Shown in pieces: positions 12,216 to 21,697 of a stretch of 64,000 nt of DNA. Made by a program: the position numbers and the translations under genes. The DNA is from Methylobacterium nodulans ORS 2060. Lineage in GTDB: Bacteria > Pseudomonadota > Alphaproteobacteria > Rhizobiales > Beijerinckiaceae. Within the stretch, counting starts at the first letter, position 1, and each line of letters starts with the position of its first letter. Location of the stretch: contig NC_011894.1 of assembly GCF_000022085.1 (NCBI RefSeq), positions 2,010,501 to 2,074,500 on the forward strand. The letters run 5' to 3'. The notes under the pieces were generated by a model. The model did not search any database. It saw nothing but the letters and a program-made list of their open reading frames with translations, and was not told the DNA's origin.

Positions 12216-12317
12216 TGATGATCCGGACCGGGGCGCCCCTTAGTGCCCCGCGCCACGGCGGACAACGAACGATGCGAGCGGGACCGCCGCCCGCGCCAGT
12301 GAACCGGAAGTGATCTG

Positions 12318-12893
12318 ATGGCACGTGAACGTGAAGGTCGTCGCCGCGACGACCGCGAGGAGCGCGACAGCGAGTTCGTGGACCGGCTGGTCCACATCAA
12401 CCGCGTCGCCAAGGTGGTGAAGGGCGGCCGGCGCTTCGGCTTCGCGGCGCTCGTGGTCGTGGGTGACCAGAAGGGCCGCGTCGGTTTCGGCCACGGCAAG
12501 GCCCGCGAGGTGCCCGAGGCGATCCGCAAGGCCACCGAGGCGGCCAAGCGCGGCCTCGTCCGCGTGGCGCTCCGCGAGGGCCGCACGCTCCACCACGACG
12601 TCGCCGGCCGTCACGGCGCCGGCAAGGTCATCCTGCGCGCCGCGCCCCAGGGCACCGGCATCATCGCGGGCGGCCCGATGCGCGCCGTGTTCGAGTCTCT
12701 CGGCATGCAGGACGTGGTGGCGAAGTCGCTCGGCTCGTCGAACCCCTACAACCTGATCCGCGCCACCTTCGACGCCCTCAAGCGCGAGGACTCGCCGCGG
12801 GCGGTCGCGGCGCGCCGCGGCCTCAAGGTCTCGACCCTCCAGGCCCGCCGCCGCGATGCGGAGCCGGGCGCCGACGCGGCCGACGCGGCGTAA
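12318..12893 (+). CDS. rpsE: 30S ribosomal protein S5
   Basis: S5 lies at the mRNA entrance and affects fidelity; its altered forms give spectinomycin or ram phenotypes in E. coli. The 191-residue protein has an acidic/basic N-terminal extension, the double-stranded RNA-binding-like region with [20 protein letters not shown], and the C-terminal S5 fold. It follows a 243-base repeat-bearing gap, so it may need its own promoter or read-through. Confidence 0.96.
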
Positions 12894-12904
12894 GGAGGCG
12901 TCTG

Positions 12905-13096
12905 ATGGCAGAGAAGACCCTGCGGGTTCAGCAGATCGGTTCGCCGATCCGCCGCGAGGCCAGCCAGCGCCAGACGCTGATCGGCCTCAAGCTGAACAAG
13001 CTCCACCGCATCGCCGAACTCCCGGACACCCCGTCCGTGCGCGGCATGATCGCGAAGGTGCATCACCTCGTGCGCGTCCTCGACGACGCGGCGTGA
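12905..13096 (+). CDS. rpmD: 50S ribosomal protein L30
   Basis: This is a 63-residue small large-subunit protein with the typical [10 protein letters not shown]...[11 protein letters not shown] pattern and the [13 protein letters not shown]-terminus. It is tightly packed between rpsE (11 bases) and rplO (10 bases). Confidence 0.95.
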
Positions 13097-13106
13097 GGAG
13101 GGCGTC

Positions 13107-13595
13107 ATGAAGCTGAACGAAATTCGCGACAACGAAGGCGCGACCAAGAACCGGATGCGCGTCGGGCGCGGCATCGGCTCGGGCAAGGGCAAGACCGCGG
13201 GCCGCGGCGTGAAGGGCCAGAAGGCCCGCACCGGCGTGGCGATCAAGGGCTTCGAGGGCGGTCAGATGCCGCTCCACCGGCGCCTGCCGAAGCGCGGCTT
13301 CACCAATCCGGGGGCGACCGACCTCAACGAGGTCAATATCGGCCGCATCCAGCAGGCGGTCGATGCCGGCAAGCTCGATCCCTCTGCTCCGGTGACGGTC
13401 GAGGCGCTGCTCGCCGCGGGCATCGTCTCGCGGGTGCGCGACGGCGTGAAGATCCTGGGCGTCGGCGAGCTCAGCGCGAAGCTGACCTTCCAGGTCGCCC
13501 GCGCGTCGAAGTCCGCGGTCGCCGCGATCGAGAAGGCCGGCGGGTCGGTGACCCAGTCGCTCGCCGCGACCGACGGCGCGGTTGCGTCGGCGTAA
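13107..13595 (+). CDS. rplO: 50S ribosomal protein L15
   Basis: L15 is a late-assembly protein with a long Gly-rich N-terminal extension buried in 23S rRNA ([20 protein letters not shown]). Full length at 162 residues, ending in the globular L18e/L15 fold. It is followed by secY, the normal spc order. Confidence 0.97.
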   Translation: MKLNEIRDNEGATKNRMRVGRGIGSGKGKTAGRGVKGQKARTGVAIKGFEGGQMPLHRRLPKRGFTNPGATDLNEVNIGRIQQAVDAGKLDPSAPVTVEALLAAGIVSRVRDGVKILGVGELSAKLTFQVARASKSAVAAIEKAGGSVTQSLAATDGAVASA

Positions 13596-13704
13596 GGCAG
13601 ACCTTAAGTCGATCGAGATCGGCGGCGGCCCGTGCGACCAGCGCGAGGCCGCCGTCCTGTTTCTGAGCGCGATTCATCGCTGCCGTTCCCTCAAGGACCC
13701 TGTC

Positions 13705-15042
13705 ATGGCCTCTGCAGCCGAGCAGCTCGCCGCCAACCTGAACTTCGGCGCCATCGCCAAGGCGGAGGAGCTCAAGAAGCGCATCTGGTTCACCCTCGGC
13801 GCCCTCATCGTCTACCGGCTCGGGACCTACATCCCGCTGCCGGGCATCGACCCCGACGCGCTCCGGCAGAGCTTCGCCAATGCGCAGGGCGGCGTGCTCG
13901 GGCTGTTCAACATGTTCTCGGGCGGGGCGGTCGAGCGCATGGCGATCTTCGCGCTCAACATCATGCCCTACATCTCGGCCTCGATCATCGTGCAACTCCT
14001 GACCTCGGTGCTGCCCTCCCTCGAGGCGCTGAAGAAGGAGGGCGAGTCGGGCCGCAAGGTGCTCAACCAGTACACCCGCTACCTCACGGTTGTGCTCGCC
14101 GTCTTCCAGGCCTGGGGCATCGCGGTCGGCCTGCAGAGTTCCGGCGGCATCGTTCAGGAGCCCGGGCCGTTCTTCGCCATCTCCACGGTGATCACGCTCA
14201 CGGGCGGCACCCTGTTCCTGATGTGGATCGGCGAGCAGATCACCTCGCGGGGCATCGGCAACGGTTCCTCGCTGATCATCTTCGCGGGCATCGTTGCGCA
14301 TCTGCCCTCCGCCATTGCGGGCACGCTCGAACTCGGCCGTCAGGGCGCGCTCTCGACCGCCGTGATCCTCGGCGTCGCCGTCATGGCCGCGGCGGTGGTC
14401 TACTTCATCGTGTTCATGGAACGCGCGCAGCGCCGTCTCCTGATCAACTACCCGAAGCGCCAGGTCGGCAACCGCATGTATGAGGGCCAGACCTCGTTCA
14501 TGCCGCTCAAGCTCAACACGCCGGGCGTGATCCCGCCGATCTTCGCCTCCTCGCTGCTGCTGCTGCCCGCCACGGCGGCGAGCTTCCAGACCGATCCGAA
14601 CGGCACCGGCATCGTCGCCACGCTGGCGACCTATCTGGGCCATGGCCGGCCGCTCTACATGATCCTGTATGCGGCGCTGATCATCTTCTTCGCCTTCTTC
14701 TACACGGCGGTGGTGTTCAACCCGCAGGAGACGGCCGAGAACCTCAAGAAGCATGGCGGCTTCATCCCGGGGATCCGGCCCGGCGAGCGCACCGCGGAAT
14801 ACATCGACAAGGTGCTGAGCCGCATCACCGTGATCGGCGCCGCCTACCTCACCCTGATCTGTCTGATCCCGGAGATCCTGGTCTCCTACGCCTCGCTGCC
14901 CTTCTACTTCGGCGGAACCTCGCTCCTGATCGTGGTCTCGGTCACGATGGATACGGTTGCTCAAGTTCACGGCCATCTTCTGGCGCACCAGTACGAGGGC
15001 CTGGTGAAGAAGGCGAAGCTCCGCGGGGCCCGGCGTCGTTAG
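13705..15042 (+). CDS. secY: Preprotein translocase subunit SecY
   Basis: SecY is the channel subunit of the SecYEG translocon in the inner membrane. ATG 13705 (MASAAEQLAANLNFGAIAKA) gives 445 residues with about ten hydrophobic segments. The hallmark regions are present: YRLGTYIPLPGID, GGAVERMAIFALNIMPYISASI, and the cytosolic loops around PKRQVGNRM and GIRPGERTAEYID. A longer frame starting in rplO is rejected because the added residues are not SecY-like. It lies 109 bases after rplO. Confidence 0.96.
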   Translation: MASAAEQLAANLNFGAIAKAEELKKRIWFTLGALIVYRLGTYIPLPGIDPDALRQSFANAQGGVLGLFNMFSGGAVERMAIFALNIMPYISASIIVQLLTSVLPSLEALKKEGESGRKVLNQYTRYLTVVLAVFQAWGIAVGLQSSGGIVQEPGPFFAISTVITLTGGTLFLMWIGEQITSRGIGNGSSLIIFAGIVAHLPSAIAGTLELGRQGALSTAVILGVAVMAAAVVYFIVFMERAQRRLLINYPKRQVGNRMYEGQTSFMPLKLNTPGVIPPIFASSLLLLPATAASFQTDPNGTGIVATLATYLGHGRPLYMILYAALIIFFAFFYTAVVFNPQETAENLKKHGGFIPGIRPGERTAEYIDKVLSRITVIGAAYLTLICLIPEILVSYASLPFYFGGTSLLIVVSVTMDTVAQVHGHLLAHQYEGLVKKAKLRGARRR

Positions 15043-15051
15043 TCCATCGTC

Positions 15052-15083
15052 GAGGGCCGGGTGGCTTTCCTGATCCGGCCCTC
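15052..15083 (+). terminator. Hairpin after secY
   Basis: A perfect 9-bp stem (15052-15060 with 15075-15083) around a 14-base loop follows the secY stop, then TTGATCATCATTG. It may be a weak terminator or attenuator before adk. Confidence 0.4.
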
Positions 15084-15229
15084 TTGATCATCATTGTCCG
15101 GGATGCGACTCGCCATGGTGTGCTTGCGCGGCTTGGAGCATGGTCGGATGGTTCGGCCCGCCGCGGCGTTCTAGAACAACGGCCCCGGGGCGGCGCCAGC
15201 GCCCGCGGGGCGCAAGGGAGAAACAGGTT

Positions 15230-15829
15230 ATGCGGATCATTCTCCTCGGCCCGCCGGGCGCCGGGAAGGGCACGCAGTCGGCACGGATCGTCGAGCAGTT
15301 CGGGATCCCCCAGCTCTCGACCGGCGACATGCTGCGGGCCGCCGTCGCGGCGCGCACGCCCGTCGGCCTCCAGGCCAAGAGCATCATGGAGAGCGGCGGG
15401 CTGGTTCCGGACGAGGTGGTGGTCGGCATCGTGGCGGACCGCATCGACGAGGCGGATGCCCGCAAGGGCTTCATCCTCGACGGCTTTCCGCGCACCGTCG
15501 CGCAGGCGAAGGCCCTCGATGCGATGCTTGCGGCCAAGGGCCTCAGCCTCGACGCCGTGATCGAGTTCAGGGTGGACGAGGAGGCCCTCCTCGGGCGCAT
15601 TGCCAAGCGGGCCGCCGAGACCCTCGCCCGCGGCGAGGCGGTGCGCAAGGATGATACGCCGGAGGTGTTCAAGACCCGGCTCGACGCCTATCGCAGCCAG
15701 ACCGCGCCGGTCTCGGACTACTACGCGCAGACCGGTCTCCTGCGGCCGATCGACGGCATGGCCCCGATCGACGACGTCAGCCGTGCGGTCGAGGTGCTGC
15801 TGCGCGGCCTGCAGCCGGTTTCGGCATGA
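15230..15829 (+). CDS. adk: Adenylate kinase
   Basis: Adk converts AMP and ATP to two ADP. The 199-residue protein starts [15 protein letters not shown], with the P-loop at 7-15, and has the conserved FILDGFPRT. The LID region is short and lacks the zinc-binding cysteines (short-type enzyme), as in other alphaproteobacteria. ATG 15230 follows a GGGAG site; an earlier in-frame start would add 30 unrelated residues. adk after secY is the usual spc-operon arrangement. Confidence 0.96.
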   Translation: MRIILLGPPGAGKGTQSARIVEQFGIPQLSTGDMLRAAVAARTPVGLQAKSIMESGGLVPDEVVVGIVADRIDEADARKGFILDGFPRTVAQAKALDAMLAAKGLSLDAVIEFRVDEEALLGRIAKRAAETLARGEAVRKDDTPEVFKTRLDAYRSQTAPVSDYYAQTGLLRPIDGMAPIDDVSRAVEVLLRGLQPVSA

Positions 15830-16047
15830 CGGGGCGGCGGGCGGACCGGTTGACAAGCCGGTGCGTCCGCGCTAGGCCGCCCTCCTTCGTTCAGACATGG
15901 ACGGCCCGGCGTGCCTCCTGGGAGGCCGCGCGGGCCGATTTGCCGTCGGGACGGCGCGCAGGGGCCGGGCTCCACCGGACGCGCGCGACAACCAAACGAG
16001 ATCGTCCGTGAGGGCTGTCCGCCCCGGACGCAATGGAGAGCTTACCC
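15830..16047 (+). other. Spacer between adk and rpsM
   Basis: These 218 GC-rich bases show no credible gene. They may hold the alpha-operon promoter, but no promoter motif is convincing by eye. Confidence 0.4.
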
Positions 16048-16416
16048 GTGGCCCGTATCGCAGGCGTCAACATCCCGACCAACAAGCGCGTCGTCATCGC
16101 GCTCCAGTACATCCACGGCATCGGCCCCAAGAAGGCCGAGGAGATCACCGAGAAGGTGGGGATCCCGGCCGAGCGCCGCGTGAACCAGCTCACGGACGCC
16201 GAGGTGCTGCAGATCCGCGAGGCCATCGACCGCGACTACATCGTGGAAGGCGACCTGCGCCGCGAGGTCGCGATGAACATCAAGCGCCTGATGGATCTCG
16301 GCTGCTACCGTGGCCTGCGCCACCGCCGCAACCTGCCGGTGCGCGGCCAGCGCACGCACACCAACGCCCGCACCCGCAAGGGCAAGGCGAAGCCGATCGC
16401 CGGCAAGAAGAAGTGA
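16048..16416 (+). CDS. rpsM: 30S ribosomal protein S13
   Basis: S13 forms bridges to L5 and contacts the P-site tRNA with its basic tail. The GTG at 16048 gives [20 protein letters not shown] and the standard 122 residues. It has a GGAGAG site at 16035-16040, whereas the ATG at 16033 would overlap that site. The ending [23 protein letters not shown] is typical. Confidence 0.94.
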   Translation: MARIAGVNIPTNKRVVIALQYIHGIGPKKAEEITEKVGIPAERRVNQLTDAEVLQIREAIDRDYIVEGDLRREVAMNIKRLMDLGCYRGLRHRRNLPVRGQRTHTNARTRKGKAKPIAGKKK

Positions 16417-16540
16417 TCCGCCGCGGGGGAGGGGCCCTGAGGTTCCGCTCCCGCATGTTCGGCGGCGCCTTACCGCCGCTTGTCCGATACCGTCCCGAGC
16501 GCCTGGCACCACGGGCGCGCCTGAAGGATCGAAAGAGAAT

Positions 16541-16930
16541 ATGGCCAAGGAAGCTACCCGCGTCCGCCGTCGCGAACGCAAGAACATCGTCTCCGGCGTC
16601 GCGCATGTGAACGCCTCGTTCAACAACACGATGATCACCATCACGGATGCGCAGGGGAACACGATCTCCTGGTCGTCCGCGGGCGCGATGGGCTTCAAGG
16701 GTTCGCGCAAGTCGACCCCCTATGCCGCCCAGGTCGCGGCGGAAGATGCGGGCCGCAAGGCGGCCGAGCACGGCATGCGCACCCTGGAGGTTGAGGTTTC
16801 CGGCCCCGGCTCGGGCCGCGAATCGGCTCTCCGCGCGCTGCAGGCTGCGGGCTTCACGGTGACGTCGATCCGCGACGTGACGCCGATCCCGCACAATGGC
16901 TGCCGGCCGCGCAAGCGCCGCCGCGTCTGA
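16541..16930 (+). CDS. rpsK: 30S ribosomal protein S11
   Basis: S11 lies on the platform near the mRNA exit and the Shine-Dalgarno helix. Start ATG 16541 ([19 protein letters not shown]) gives 129 residues. The C-terminus [19 protein letters not shown] is the near-invariant end of the family. It lies 124 bases after rpsM. Confidence 0.96.
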   Translation: MAKEATRVRRRERKNIVSGVAHVNASFNNTMITITDAQGNTISWSSAGAMGFKGSRKSTPYAAQVAAEDAGRKAAEHGMRTLEVEVSGPGSGRESALRALQAAGFTVTSIRDVTPIPHNGCRPRKRRRV

Positions 16931-17286
16931 TCCGGCGCGCCGCATCCCACGCGCCATGGCGGCGTCGGTCGGGATCAGGAGCAGGAACGGTTCGCCCGGC
17001 GTCCTCCGCGAGGACGCTGGGCTTCTCTGTTGATACCAACGGGCATTTTCTTGTGACCGTTGGTTCCGCTCTCGCATAGCCGCCAAGCCTTTGGCTTGAT
17101 GTCGACAATGCGAGATGGGTCAACGGCCCGCTGCGTCAGCAGCCCGGGCCGTTGGGATGAGAGCGCGGAAGCGTCTGAGCGCGGCGTCCTGACCGCATCC
17201 GCTTCCCTTTGGGATTGGGACTGTCAGGACGATTCGCGGGCTGGCCGGGCGCGGGCGGGTCCGACAGGTCGACGAGAGGTGTGATC
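16931..17286 (+). other. Spacer between rpsK and rpoA
   Basis: These 356 bases lie in what is normally a tight operon. They carry copy 2 of the multi-hairpin repeat (17035-17160) and a ribosome binding site GAGAGG at 17274-17279 for rpoA. No gene was seen. Confidence 0.5.
17035..17160. repeat. Multi-hairpin intergenic repeat, copy 2
   Basis: The element order is the same as at 12076-12215. First comes a hairpin with ACCAACGG/CCGTTGGT arms (17035-17042 with 17057-17064), then TTCCGCTCTCG, then a long imperfect hairpin around CCAAGCCTTTGGCTTG. A third hairpin has 10-bp arms at 17121-17130 and 17145-17154, enclosing CTGCGTCAGCAGCC. The conserved parts and compensated arms suggest a structured RNA or a mobile repeat. 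Confidence 0.6.
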
Positions 17287-18306
17287 GTGGTGATTCAGAA
17301 GAACTGGCAAGAGCTGATCAAGCCGAACAAGCTCGAAGTCGCCCCGGGGCACGACCCCAAGCGCATCGCGACCGTGGTGGCCGAGCCGCTTGAGCGCGGC
17401 TTCGGCACGACCCTCGGCAACGCGCTGCGCCGCGTGCTGCTGTCCTCGCTCCAGGGCGCGGCCGTGACCTCGGTCCATATCGACGGCGTGCTGCACGAAT
17501 TCTCGTCGATCCCCGGCGTGCGCGAGGACGTCACCGACATCGTCCTCAACATCAAGACCATCGCGATCCGGTCGAGCAGCGACACGCCCAAGCGCATGAC
17601 GCTGCGCAAGACCGGGCCGGGCCTCGTCACGGCGGGCGACATCAGCACGATCGGCGACATCCAGATCCTCAACCCCGATCTCGTGCTCTGCACGCTCGAC
17701 GAAGGGGCGGAGATCCGCATGGAGTTCACGGTCGCCACCGGCAAGGGCTACGTCCCGGCCGACCGCAACCGGCCCGAGGACGCGCCGATCGGCCTCATCC
17801 CGGTCGACGCCCTGTTCTCGCCCGTCACCAAGGTGTCCTACCGCATCGAGAACACCCGCGAGGGCCAGGATCTCGACAAGGACAAGCTGACCATGACGGT
17901 CGAGACCAACGGCGCGGTCTCGCCGGAGGATGCGCTCGCCTACGCGGCCCGCATCATCCAGGATCAGCTCCAGATCTTCGTGAACTTCGAGGAGCCCCGC
18001 AAGGAGGAGGCCGCACCGCTTGCGCCGCAGCTCCCCTTCAACCCGGCGCTGCTCAAGAAGGTGGACGAACTCGAACTGTCGGTCCGCTCGGCGAACTGCC
18101 TGAAGAACGACAACATCGTCTATATCGGCGACCTCATCCAGAAGACGGAAGCCGAGATGCTGCGCACGCCGAATTTCGGCCGCAAGTCGCTCAACGAGAT
18201 CAAGGAGGTGCTCGCCGCCATGGGCCTGCACCTCGGCATGGACGTTCCCGGCTGGCCGCCGGAGAACATCGAGGACCTCGCCAAGCGGTTCGAGGAGCAC
18301 TACTGA
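17287..18306 (+). CDS. rpoA: RNA polymerase subunit alpha
   Basis: The alpha subunit dimerises to start core assembly, and its C-terminal domain contacts UP elements and activators. Of three tandem GTG codons at 17281, 17287 and 17290, the one at 17287 gives the family N-terminus [18 protein letters not shown]. It is 7 bases from GAGAGG and yields 339 residues. The N-terminal domain ([19 protein letters not shown]) and C-terminal domain ([32 protein letters not shown]) are complete. Confidence 0.96.
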   Translation: MVIQKNWQELIKPNKLEVAPGHDPKRIATVVAEPLERGFGTTLGNALRRVLLSSLQGAAVTSVHIDGVLHEFSSIPGVREDVTDIVLNIKTIAIRSSSDTPKRMTLRKTGPGLVTAGDISTIGDIQILNPDLVLCTLDEGAEIRMEFTVATGKGYVPADRNRPEDAPIGLIPVDALFSPVTKVSYRIENTREGQDLDKDKLTMTVETNGAVSPEDALAYAARIIQDQLQIFVNFEEPRKEEAAPLAPQLPFNPALLKKVDELELSVRSANCLKNDNIVYIGDLIQKTEAEMLRTPNFGRKSLNEIKEVLAAMGLHLGMDVPGWPPENIEDLAKRFEEHY

Positions 18307-18315
18307 GGCGGGCGC

Positions 18316-18355
18316 GGGGAGGGCAGCCCTCCCCCGGGGAGGCGCGTCCTCCCCG
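18316..18355 (+). terminator. Tandem hairpins between rpoA and rplQ
   Basis: Two GC hairpins follow the rpoA stop, each with 8-bp perfect arms: 18316-18323 with 18327-18334, and 18335-18342 with 18348-18355. No T tract follows and rplQ begins 69 bases later, so attenuation or RNA protection is likelier than full termination. Confidence 0.3.
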
Positions 18356-18423
18356 CCCGTCATCCCCATCAATCAACACCGGCCGGCCCGTGGCACGGCG
18401 GCCGAGAATCAAAGGAGACAGCC

Positions 18424-18846
18424 ATGCGTCACGGCTTCCGGGGCCGCCGGTTCAACCGCACGGTCGAGCATCGCAAGGCGATGTTCGCCAACATGTCGGC
18501 CGCGCTGATCAAGCACGAGCAGATCATCACCACCCTGCCGAAGGCCAAGGACCTGCGTCCGGTGGTCGAGAAGCTGATCACGCTCGGCAAGCGGGGCGAC
18601 CTGCATGCCCGCCGCCAGGCCATCGCGCAGATCCGCGACGAGGCCATGGTCAAGAAGCTGTTCGAGGTGCTGGGTCCGCGCTACCAGACCCGTCCGGGCG
18701 GCTATTGCCGCATCATGAAGGCCGGCTTCCGCTACGGCGACAACGCCCCGATGGCGGTGATCGAGTTCGTGGACCGCGACGTCAACGCCCGCGGCCAGGA
18801 TTCCGGCCCGACCCAGGCGGCCGCCTCCCAGACCGAGGCCGCGTAA
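18424..18846 (+). CDS. rplQ: 50S ribosomal protein L17
   Basis: L17 lies near the tunnel exit. The 140-residue protein begins [20 protein letters not shown], and the core [25 protein letters not shown] is typical. An Ala/Gln-rich tail ends it. AAGGAGA precedes the ATG. It is the last gene of the superoperon, closed by the terminator at 18872-18899. Confidence 0.96.
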   Translation: MRHGFRGRRFNRTVEHRKAMFANMSAALIKHEQIITTLPKAKDLRPVVEKLITLGKRGDLHARRQAIAQIRDEAMVKKLFEVLGPRYQTRPGGYCRIMKAGFRYGDNAPMAVIEFVDRDVNARGQDSGPTQAAASQTEAA

Positions 18847-18871
18847 GGCACATCCGTTTTCGGCGACCGCG

Positions 18872-18899
18872 AAAGGCGGCCCTGCGGGCCGCCTTTTTT
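18872..18899 (+). terminator. Intrinsic terminator of the ribosomal superoperon
   Basis: An 11-bp stem (18872-18882 with 18886-18896) with a three-base loop runs directly into a T6 tract. This is the clearest Rho-independent terminator in the window, 26 bases past the rplQ stop. Confidence 0.92.
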
Positions 18900-18992
18900 C
18901 GTGCGCGCGCCATGCGGTGATGCCATGGCGTCAAGCCTCTGGACCCGTCGAGCGCGGTGGGAGAGGGTGGGGCTGCCGATTCGAGCGAGCCC

Positions 18993-20276
18993 ATGCGCCC
19001 ATTGTCCGATCAGTCGCCCGAAACCCTCCGCGCCTCCCTCGCCGTCCTGCAGGAGCGCTACGCGGTGCTGAAGGGGCGGGGCCTCAAGCTCGACATGACG
19101 CGCGGCAAGCCGGCGCCCGAGCAACTCGACCTCTCCGAAGGGCTCCTCGCGCTTCCGGGCAACCGCGACCACTTCACCGAGGCGGGGGAGGACGCCCGCA
19201 ACTACGGCGGCATCCAGGGGCTGGCCGAGGTGCGGCGCCTCTTCTCGGGCGTGCTCGGCGCTCCGCCCGAGCAGATCGCGGTCGGCAACAATTCGAGCCT
19301 GGCGCTCATGCACGACTGCCTCGTCTACGCCCTGCTGAAGGGGGTGCCGGGCGGCGCCGGTCCGTGGTCGCGCGAGGGCGAGATCCGTTTCCTCTGCCCG
19401 GTCCCCGGCTACGACCGCCACTTCGCCCTGTGCGAGACCTACGGGATCATCATGGAGAGGGTCCCGATGACGCCGGACGGCCCCGACATGGGCGCGGTCG
19501 AAGACCGCGTCCGGGACCCGCGCGTGAAGGGGATGTGGTGCGTCCCGCAATATTCCAACCCGGGCGGCGAAACCTACGCGGACGACACCGTCGAGCGCCT
19601 CGCCGGCATGCGGACCGGCGCGCCGGACTTCCGGCTGTTCTGGGACAATGCCTACGCGCTCCACCACCTCACGGAGCACCGGCCCGTCCTGCGCAACGTG
19701 CTGGAGGCGGCCGCAGCCGCTGGCCAGCCGGAGCGGCCCTTCGTCTTCGCCTCGACCTCCAAGGTGACGCTCGCGGGCGCCGGCCTCGCCTTCTTCGCCG
19801 CCTCTCCGGCGAACCTGCGCTGGTACCTCGCCAATGTGGGCAAGCGCAGCATCGGGCCGGACAAGCTCAACCAGCTGCGCCATGCCCGCTTCCTCGCCCA
19901 GGAGGGCGCGCTCGACCGGCTGATGGAGAGCCACCGCCGGCTGCTCGCGCCGAAGTTCAAGGCCGTCACCGACACGCTGGAGCGCCATCTCGCCGGCACG
20001 GGGGCGGCCCGCTGGACGATCCCGCAGGGCGGCTACTTCATCCTGCTGGAGGTGCCGGAGGGCTGCGCCAGCCGGGTGGTGGAGCTTGCGGCCGGCTGCG
20101 GCCTCGCGATGACGCCGGCGGGCGCCACCCATCCGTATGGCCGCGATCCGCAGGACCGCACGCTGCGGCTCGCCCCCTCCTATCCGAGCCTCGCCGAGGT
20201 AGAGGCGGCCGCGGAGGTTATCGCTCTCTGCACGCTGCTCGCCGCGACCGAGGCGCGGATCAGGCAGGCCCGGTAG
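18993..20276 (+). CDS. Fold-type I PLP aminotransferase (aspartate aminotransferase Ic/MocR-like)
   Basis: The protein resembles the distinct aspartate aminotransferase group (Pfam Asp_aminotransf type) by its N-terminus GLKLDMTRGKPAPEQLDLS. Other matching features are RNYGGIQGLAEVRRLF-like substrate-loop residues, CPVPGYDRHF, and the PLP lysine K257 in STSKVTLAGAG. The likely reaction is transamination of aspartate or another acidic amino acid with 2-oxoglutarate; substrate is inferred. The ATG at 18993 gives 427 residues; a GTG at 18957 would add 12. It is monocistronic after the rplQ terminator and convergent with the binding-protein gene across a pair of inverted repeats. Confidence 0.85.
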   Translation: MRPLSDQSPETLRASLAVLQERYAVLKGRGLKLDMTRGKPAPEQLDLSEGLLALPGNRDHFTEAGEDARNYGGIQGLAEVRRLFSGVLGAPPEQIAVGNNSSLALMHDCLVYALLKGVPGGAGPWSREGEIRFLCPVPGYDRHFALCETYGIIMERVPMTPDGPDMGAVEDRVRDPRVKGMWCVPQYSNPGGETYADDTVERLAGMRTGAPDFRLFWDNAYALHHLTEHRPVLRNVLEAAAAAGQPERPFVFASTSKVTLAGAGLAFFAASPANLRWYLANVGKRSIGPDKLNQLRHARFLAQEGALDRLMESHRRLLAPKFKAVTDTLERHLAGTGAARWTIPQGGYFILLEVPEGCASRVVELAAGCGLAMTPAGATHPYGRDPQDRTLRLAPSYPSLAEVEAAAEVIALCTLLAATEARIRQAR

Positions 20277-20284
20277 GGCGGCCG

Positions 20285-20397
20285 CGGGGTTTCCTCCCGG
20301 CCGGTATCATTCGGTTTTCGGTTGATTTCTTCCGAGACGAGTCCGCGCGGGGAACCCCTCTCCCGTGCGGGAGAGGGGCAGGGGTGAGGGTCCAGGT
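20285..20397 (-). repeat. REP-like repeat, inverted copy
   Basis: The reverse complement reads GGACCCTCACCCCTGCCCCTC, then the CCCCTCTCCCG/CGGGAGAGGGG palindrome (20355-20365 with 20368-20378), then GGTTCCCCGCG and a distal GATCAACCG-like tail. It matches the copy at 20458-20572 in opposite orientation and the one at 35179-35282. Confidence 0.65.
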
Positions 20398-20457
20398 GGG
20401 TCCGCTGAGACCCTGAACCGGGCCGCTGCCAGCACCACGCTCAGTGATTCTGGCGGC

Positions 20458-20572
20458 ACGGTCCGGGACCCTCACCCCTACCCCTCTCCCGCTCGGGAGA
20501 GGGGATCCCGCGGTTCCCGCGCCCTCTTGTCTCCAAACGGATCAACCGGAAGCCGTATCAGTCGTCCGGCTG
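20458..20572 (+). repeat. REP-like repeat, direct copy
   Basis: It has the same order of blocks as its inverted partner: GGACCCTCACCCCTACCCC, palindrome at 20481-20491 with 20494-20504, GATCCCGCGGTTCCCGCGCC, then CTTGTCTCCAAACGGATCAA. The last 60 bases are nearly identical to 35220-35275. Confidence 0.65.
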
Positions 20573-20593
20573 CTCGCTCATGATCGCGCGCCG

Positions 20594-21697
20594 TCAATTC
20601 GCGTAGGTGAAGGCTCCGTCGCGCCAGACGTAGAGCACGTAGCCGGGCGCCGTGACGTCGCCCTTCTGGTCGAAGCCGACATTGCCGAGCACGAGGTTGA
20701 ACCGCTCCGCATGGAGCGTGGCCGCGATGGCCTTCGGATCGGTGGACTTGGCGAAGTTGCCGGCCTCGACCAGCGCCTGCATGGCCGCATAGCCATAGAG
20801 CACGAAGCCGCCGGGATCGATCCCGTCGGCCTGGAGCGCCTTCACGGCGGCGGCGGCCTCCGGCTTGCGGCGCAGGTCCGGATTGAAGGTCATGAGGACC
20901 CCGTTGCTGGCCGGGCCGGCGAGGGTGCCGAACTCCTTGGTGGCGATGCCGGAGGTGCCGAACCATTGCGGCCGGTAGCCCTGTTCGGCGGCGGTCCGCA
21001 CCAGCTTGCCCATCTCCTGGTAGTGGCCGCCGTAATAGACCACCTCGATGCCGGAAGCCTGCAGGCGCTTGATCAGCGCAGCATCGTCCGTCTGGCCCGG
21101 CACGATGGCGGCGAACAGGGCCTCGTTCTGGCCGATCTTGTTGAGATTGGCCTTCGTCGAATCCGCGAGGCTGCGCGAGAGCGGCGTGTCGTCGTACAGG
21201 ATCGCGATCTTCTTGTCGCGGAACCGCTCCGCCAGGATCGTGGCCGAGAGCCGCCCCTGGTCGTCCTCGCGCCCGGAGACCCGGAAGATGGTCGACAGCC
21301 CGCGGTCGGTCAGCCGCGCGGCATTGGAGGCCGGGCTGATCATCACCACGCCGTTCGCCGCATAGACGTCGGAGGCCGCGAGCGAGGCGCTGGAGCAGAC
21401 ATGGCCGACGACGAGGCGAACCCCCGTCCGGACGAATCGCTCCGCCACTTCGACGGCCTGCCCGGGCTCGCAGGCATCGTCCTCTATGTCGAGCACGATC
21501 GGCTCGCCCGCGAGGCCGCCGCGGCCGTTGGCGTCCTTCACCGCGGCCTGCACGCCCTGAAGCACCTGCTCGCCGATTCCCGCCACCGCCCCGGAGCGGG
21601 GCACGGCGACGCCGACCACCACCTCGGCGCAGGCGGGGGCGGCGCAGAACAGCCCGGCGATCACGAGCCACAGGGCCACGGCCCTGCTCCGCGTCAT
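20594..21697 (-). CDS. Branched-chain amino acid type ABC transporter periplasmic binding protein
   Basis: A 367-residue Leu/Ile/Val-type periplasmic ligand-binding protein (Peripla_BP_6 family). ATG at 21697 gives a signal peptide MTRSRAVALWLVIAGLFCAA cut near ACA-EV. The mature part starts VVVGVAVPRSGAVAGIGEQV and contains VVGHVCSSASLAASDVYAA and VVYYGGHYQEMGKLVRTA, family landmarks of the two lobes. No permease or ATPase gene is adjacent, so it is an orphan or works with a transporter elsewhere. A much longer upstream extension, and an ATG at 21742, are less likely because they lack a signal peptide. Confidence 0.88.
   Translation of the reverse strand: MTRSRAVALWLVIAGLFCAAPACAEVVVGVAVPRSGAVAGIGEQVLQGVQAAVKDANGRGGLAGEPIVLDIEDDACEPGQAVEVAERFVRTGVRLVVGHVCSSASLAASDVYAANGVVMISPASNAARLTDRGLSTIFRVSGREDDQGRLSATILAERFRDKKIAILYDDTPLSRSLADSTKANLNKIGQNEALFAAIVPGQTDDAALIKRLQASGIEVVYYGGHYQEMGKLVRTAAEQGYRPQWFGTSGIATKEFGTLAGPASNGVLMTFNPDLRRKPEAAAAVKALQADGIDPGGFVLYGYAAMQALVEAGNFAKSTDPKAIAATLHAERFNLVLGNVGFDQKGDVTAPGYVLYVWRDGAFTYAN

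Larger units (their letters stand above)
20277..20593. other. Convergent intergenic region filled by inverted repeats
   Basis: These 317 bases separate two convergent genes and consist mostly of two oppositely oriented copies of a REP-like repeat. No gene was seen. The paired palindromes may act as a bidirectional terminator. Confidence 0.6.
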
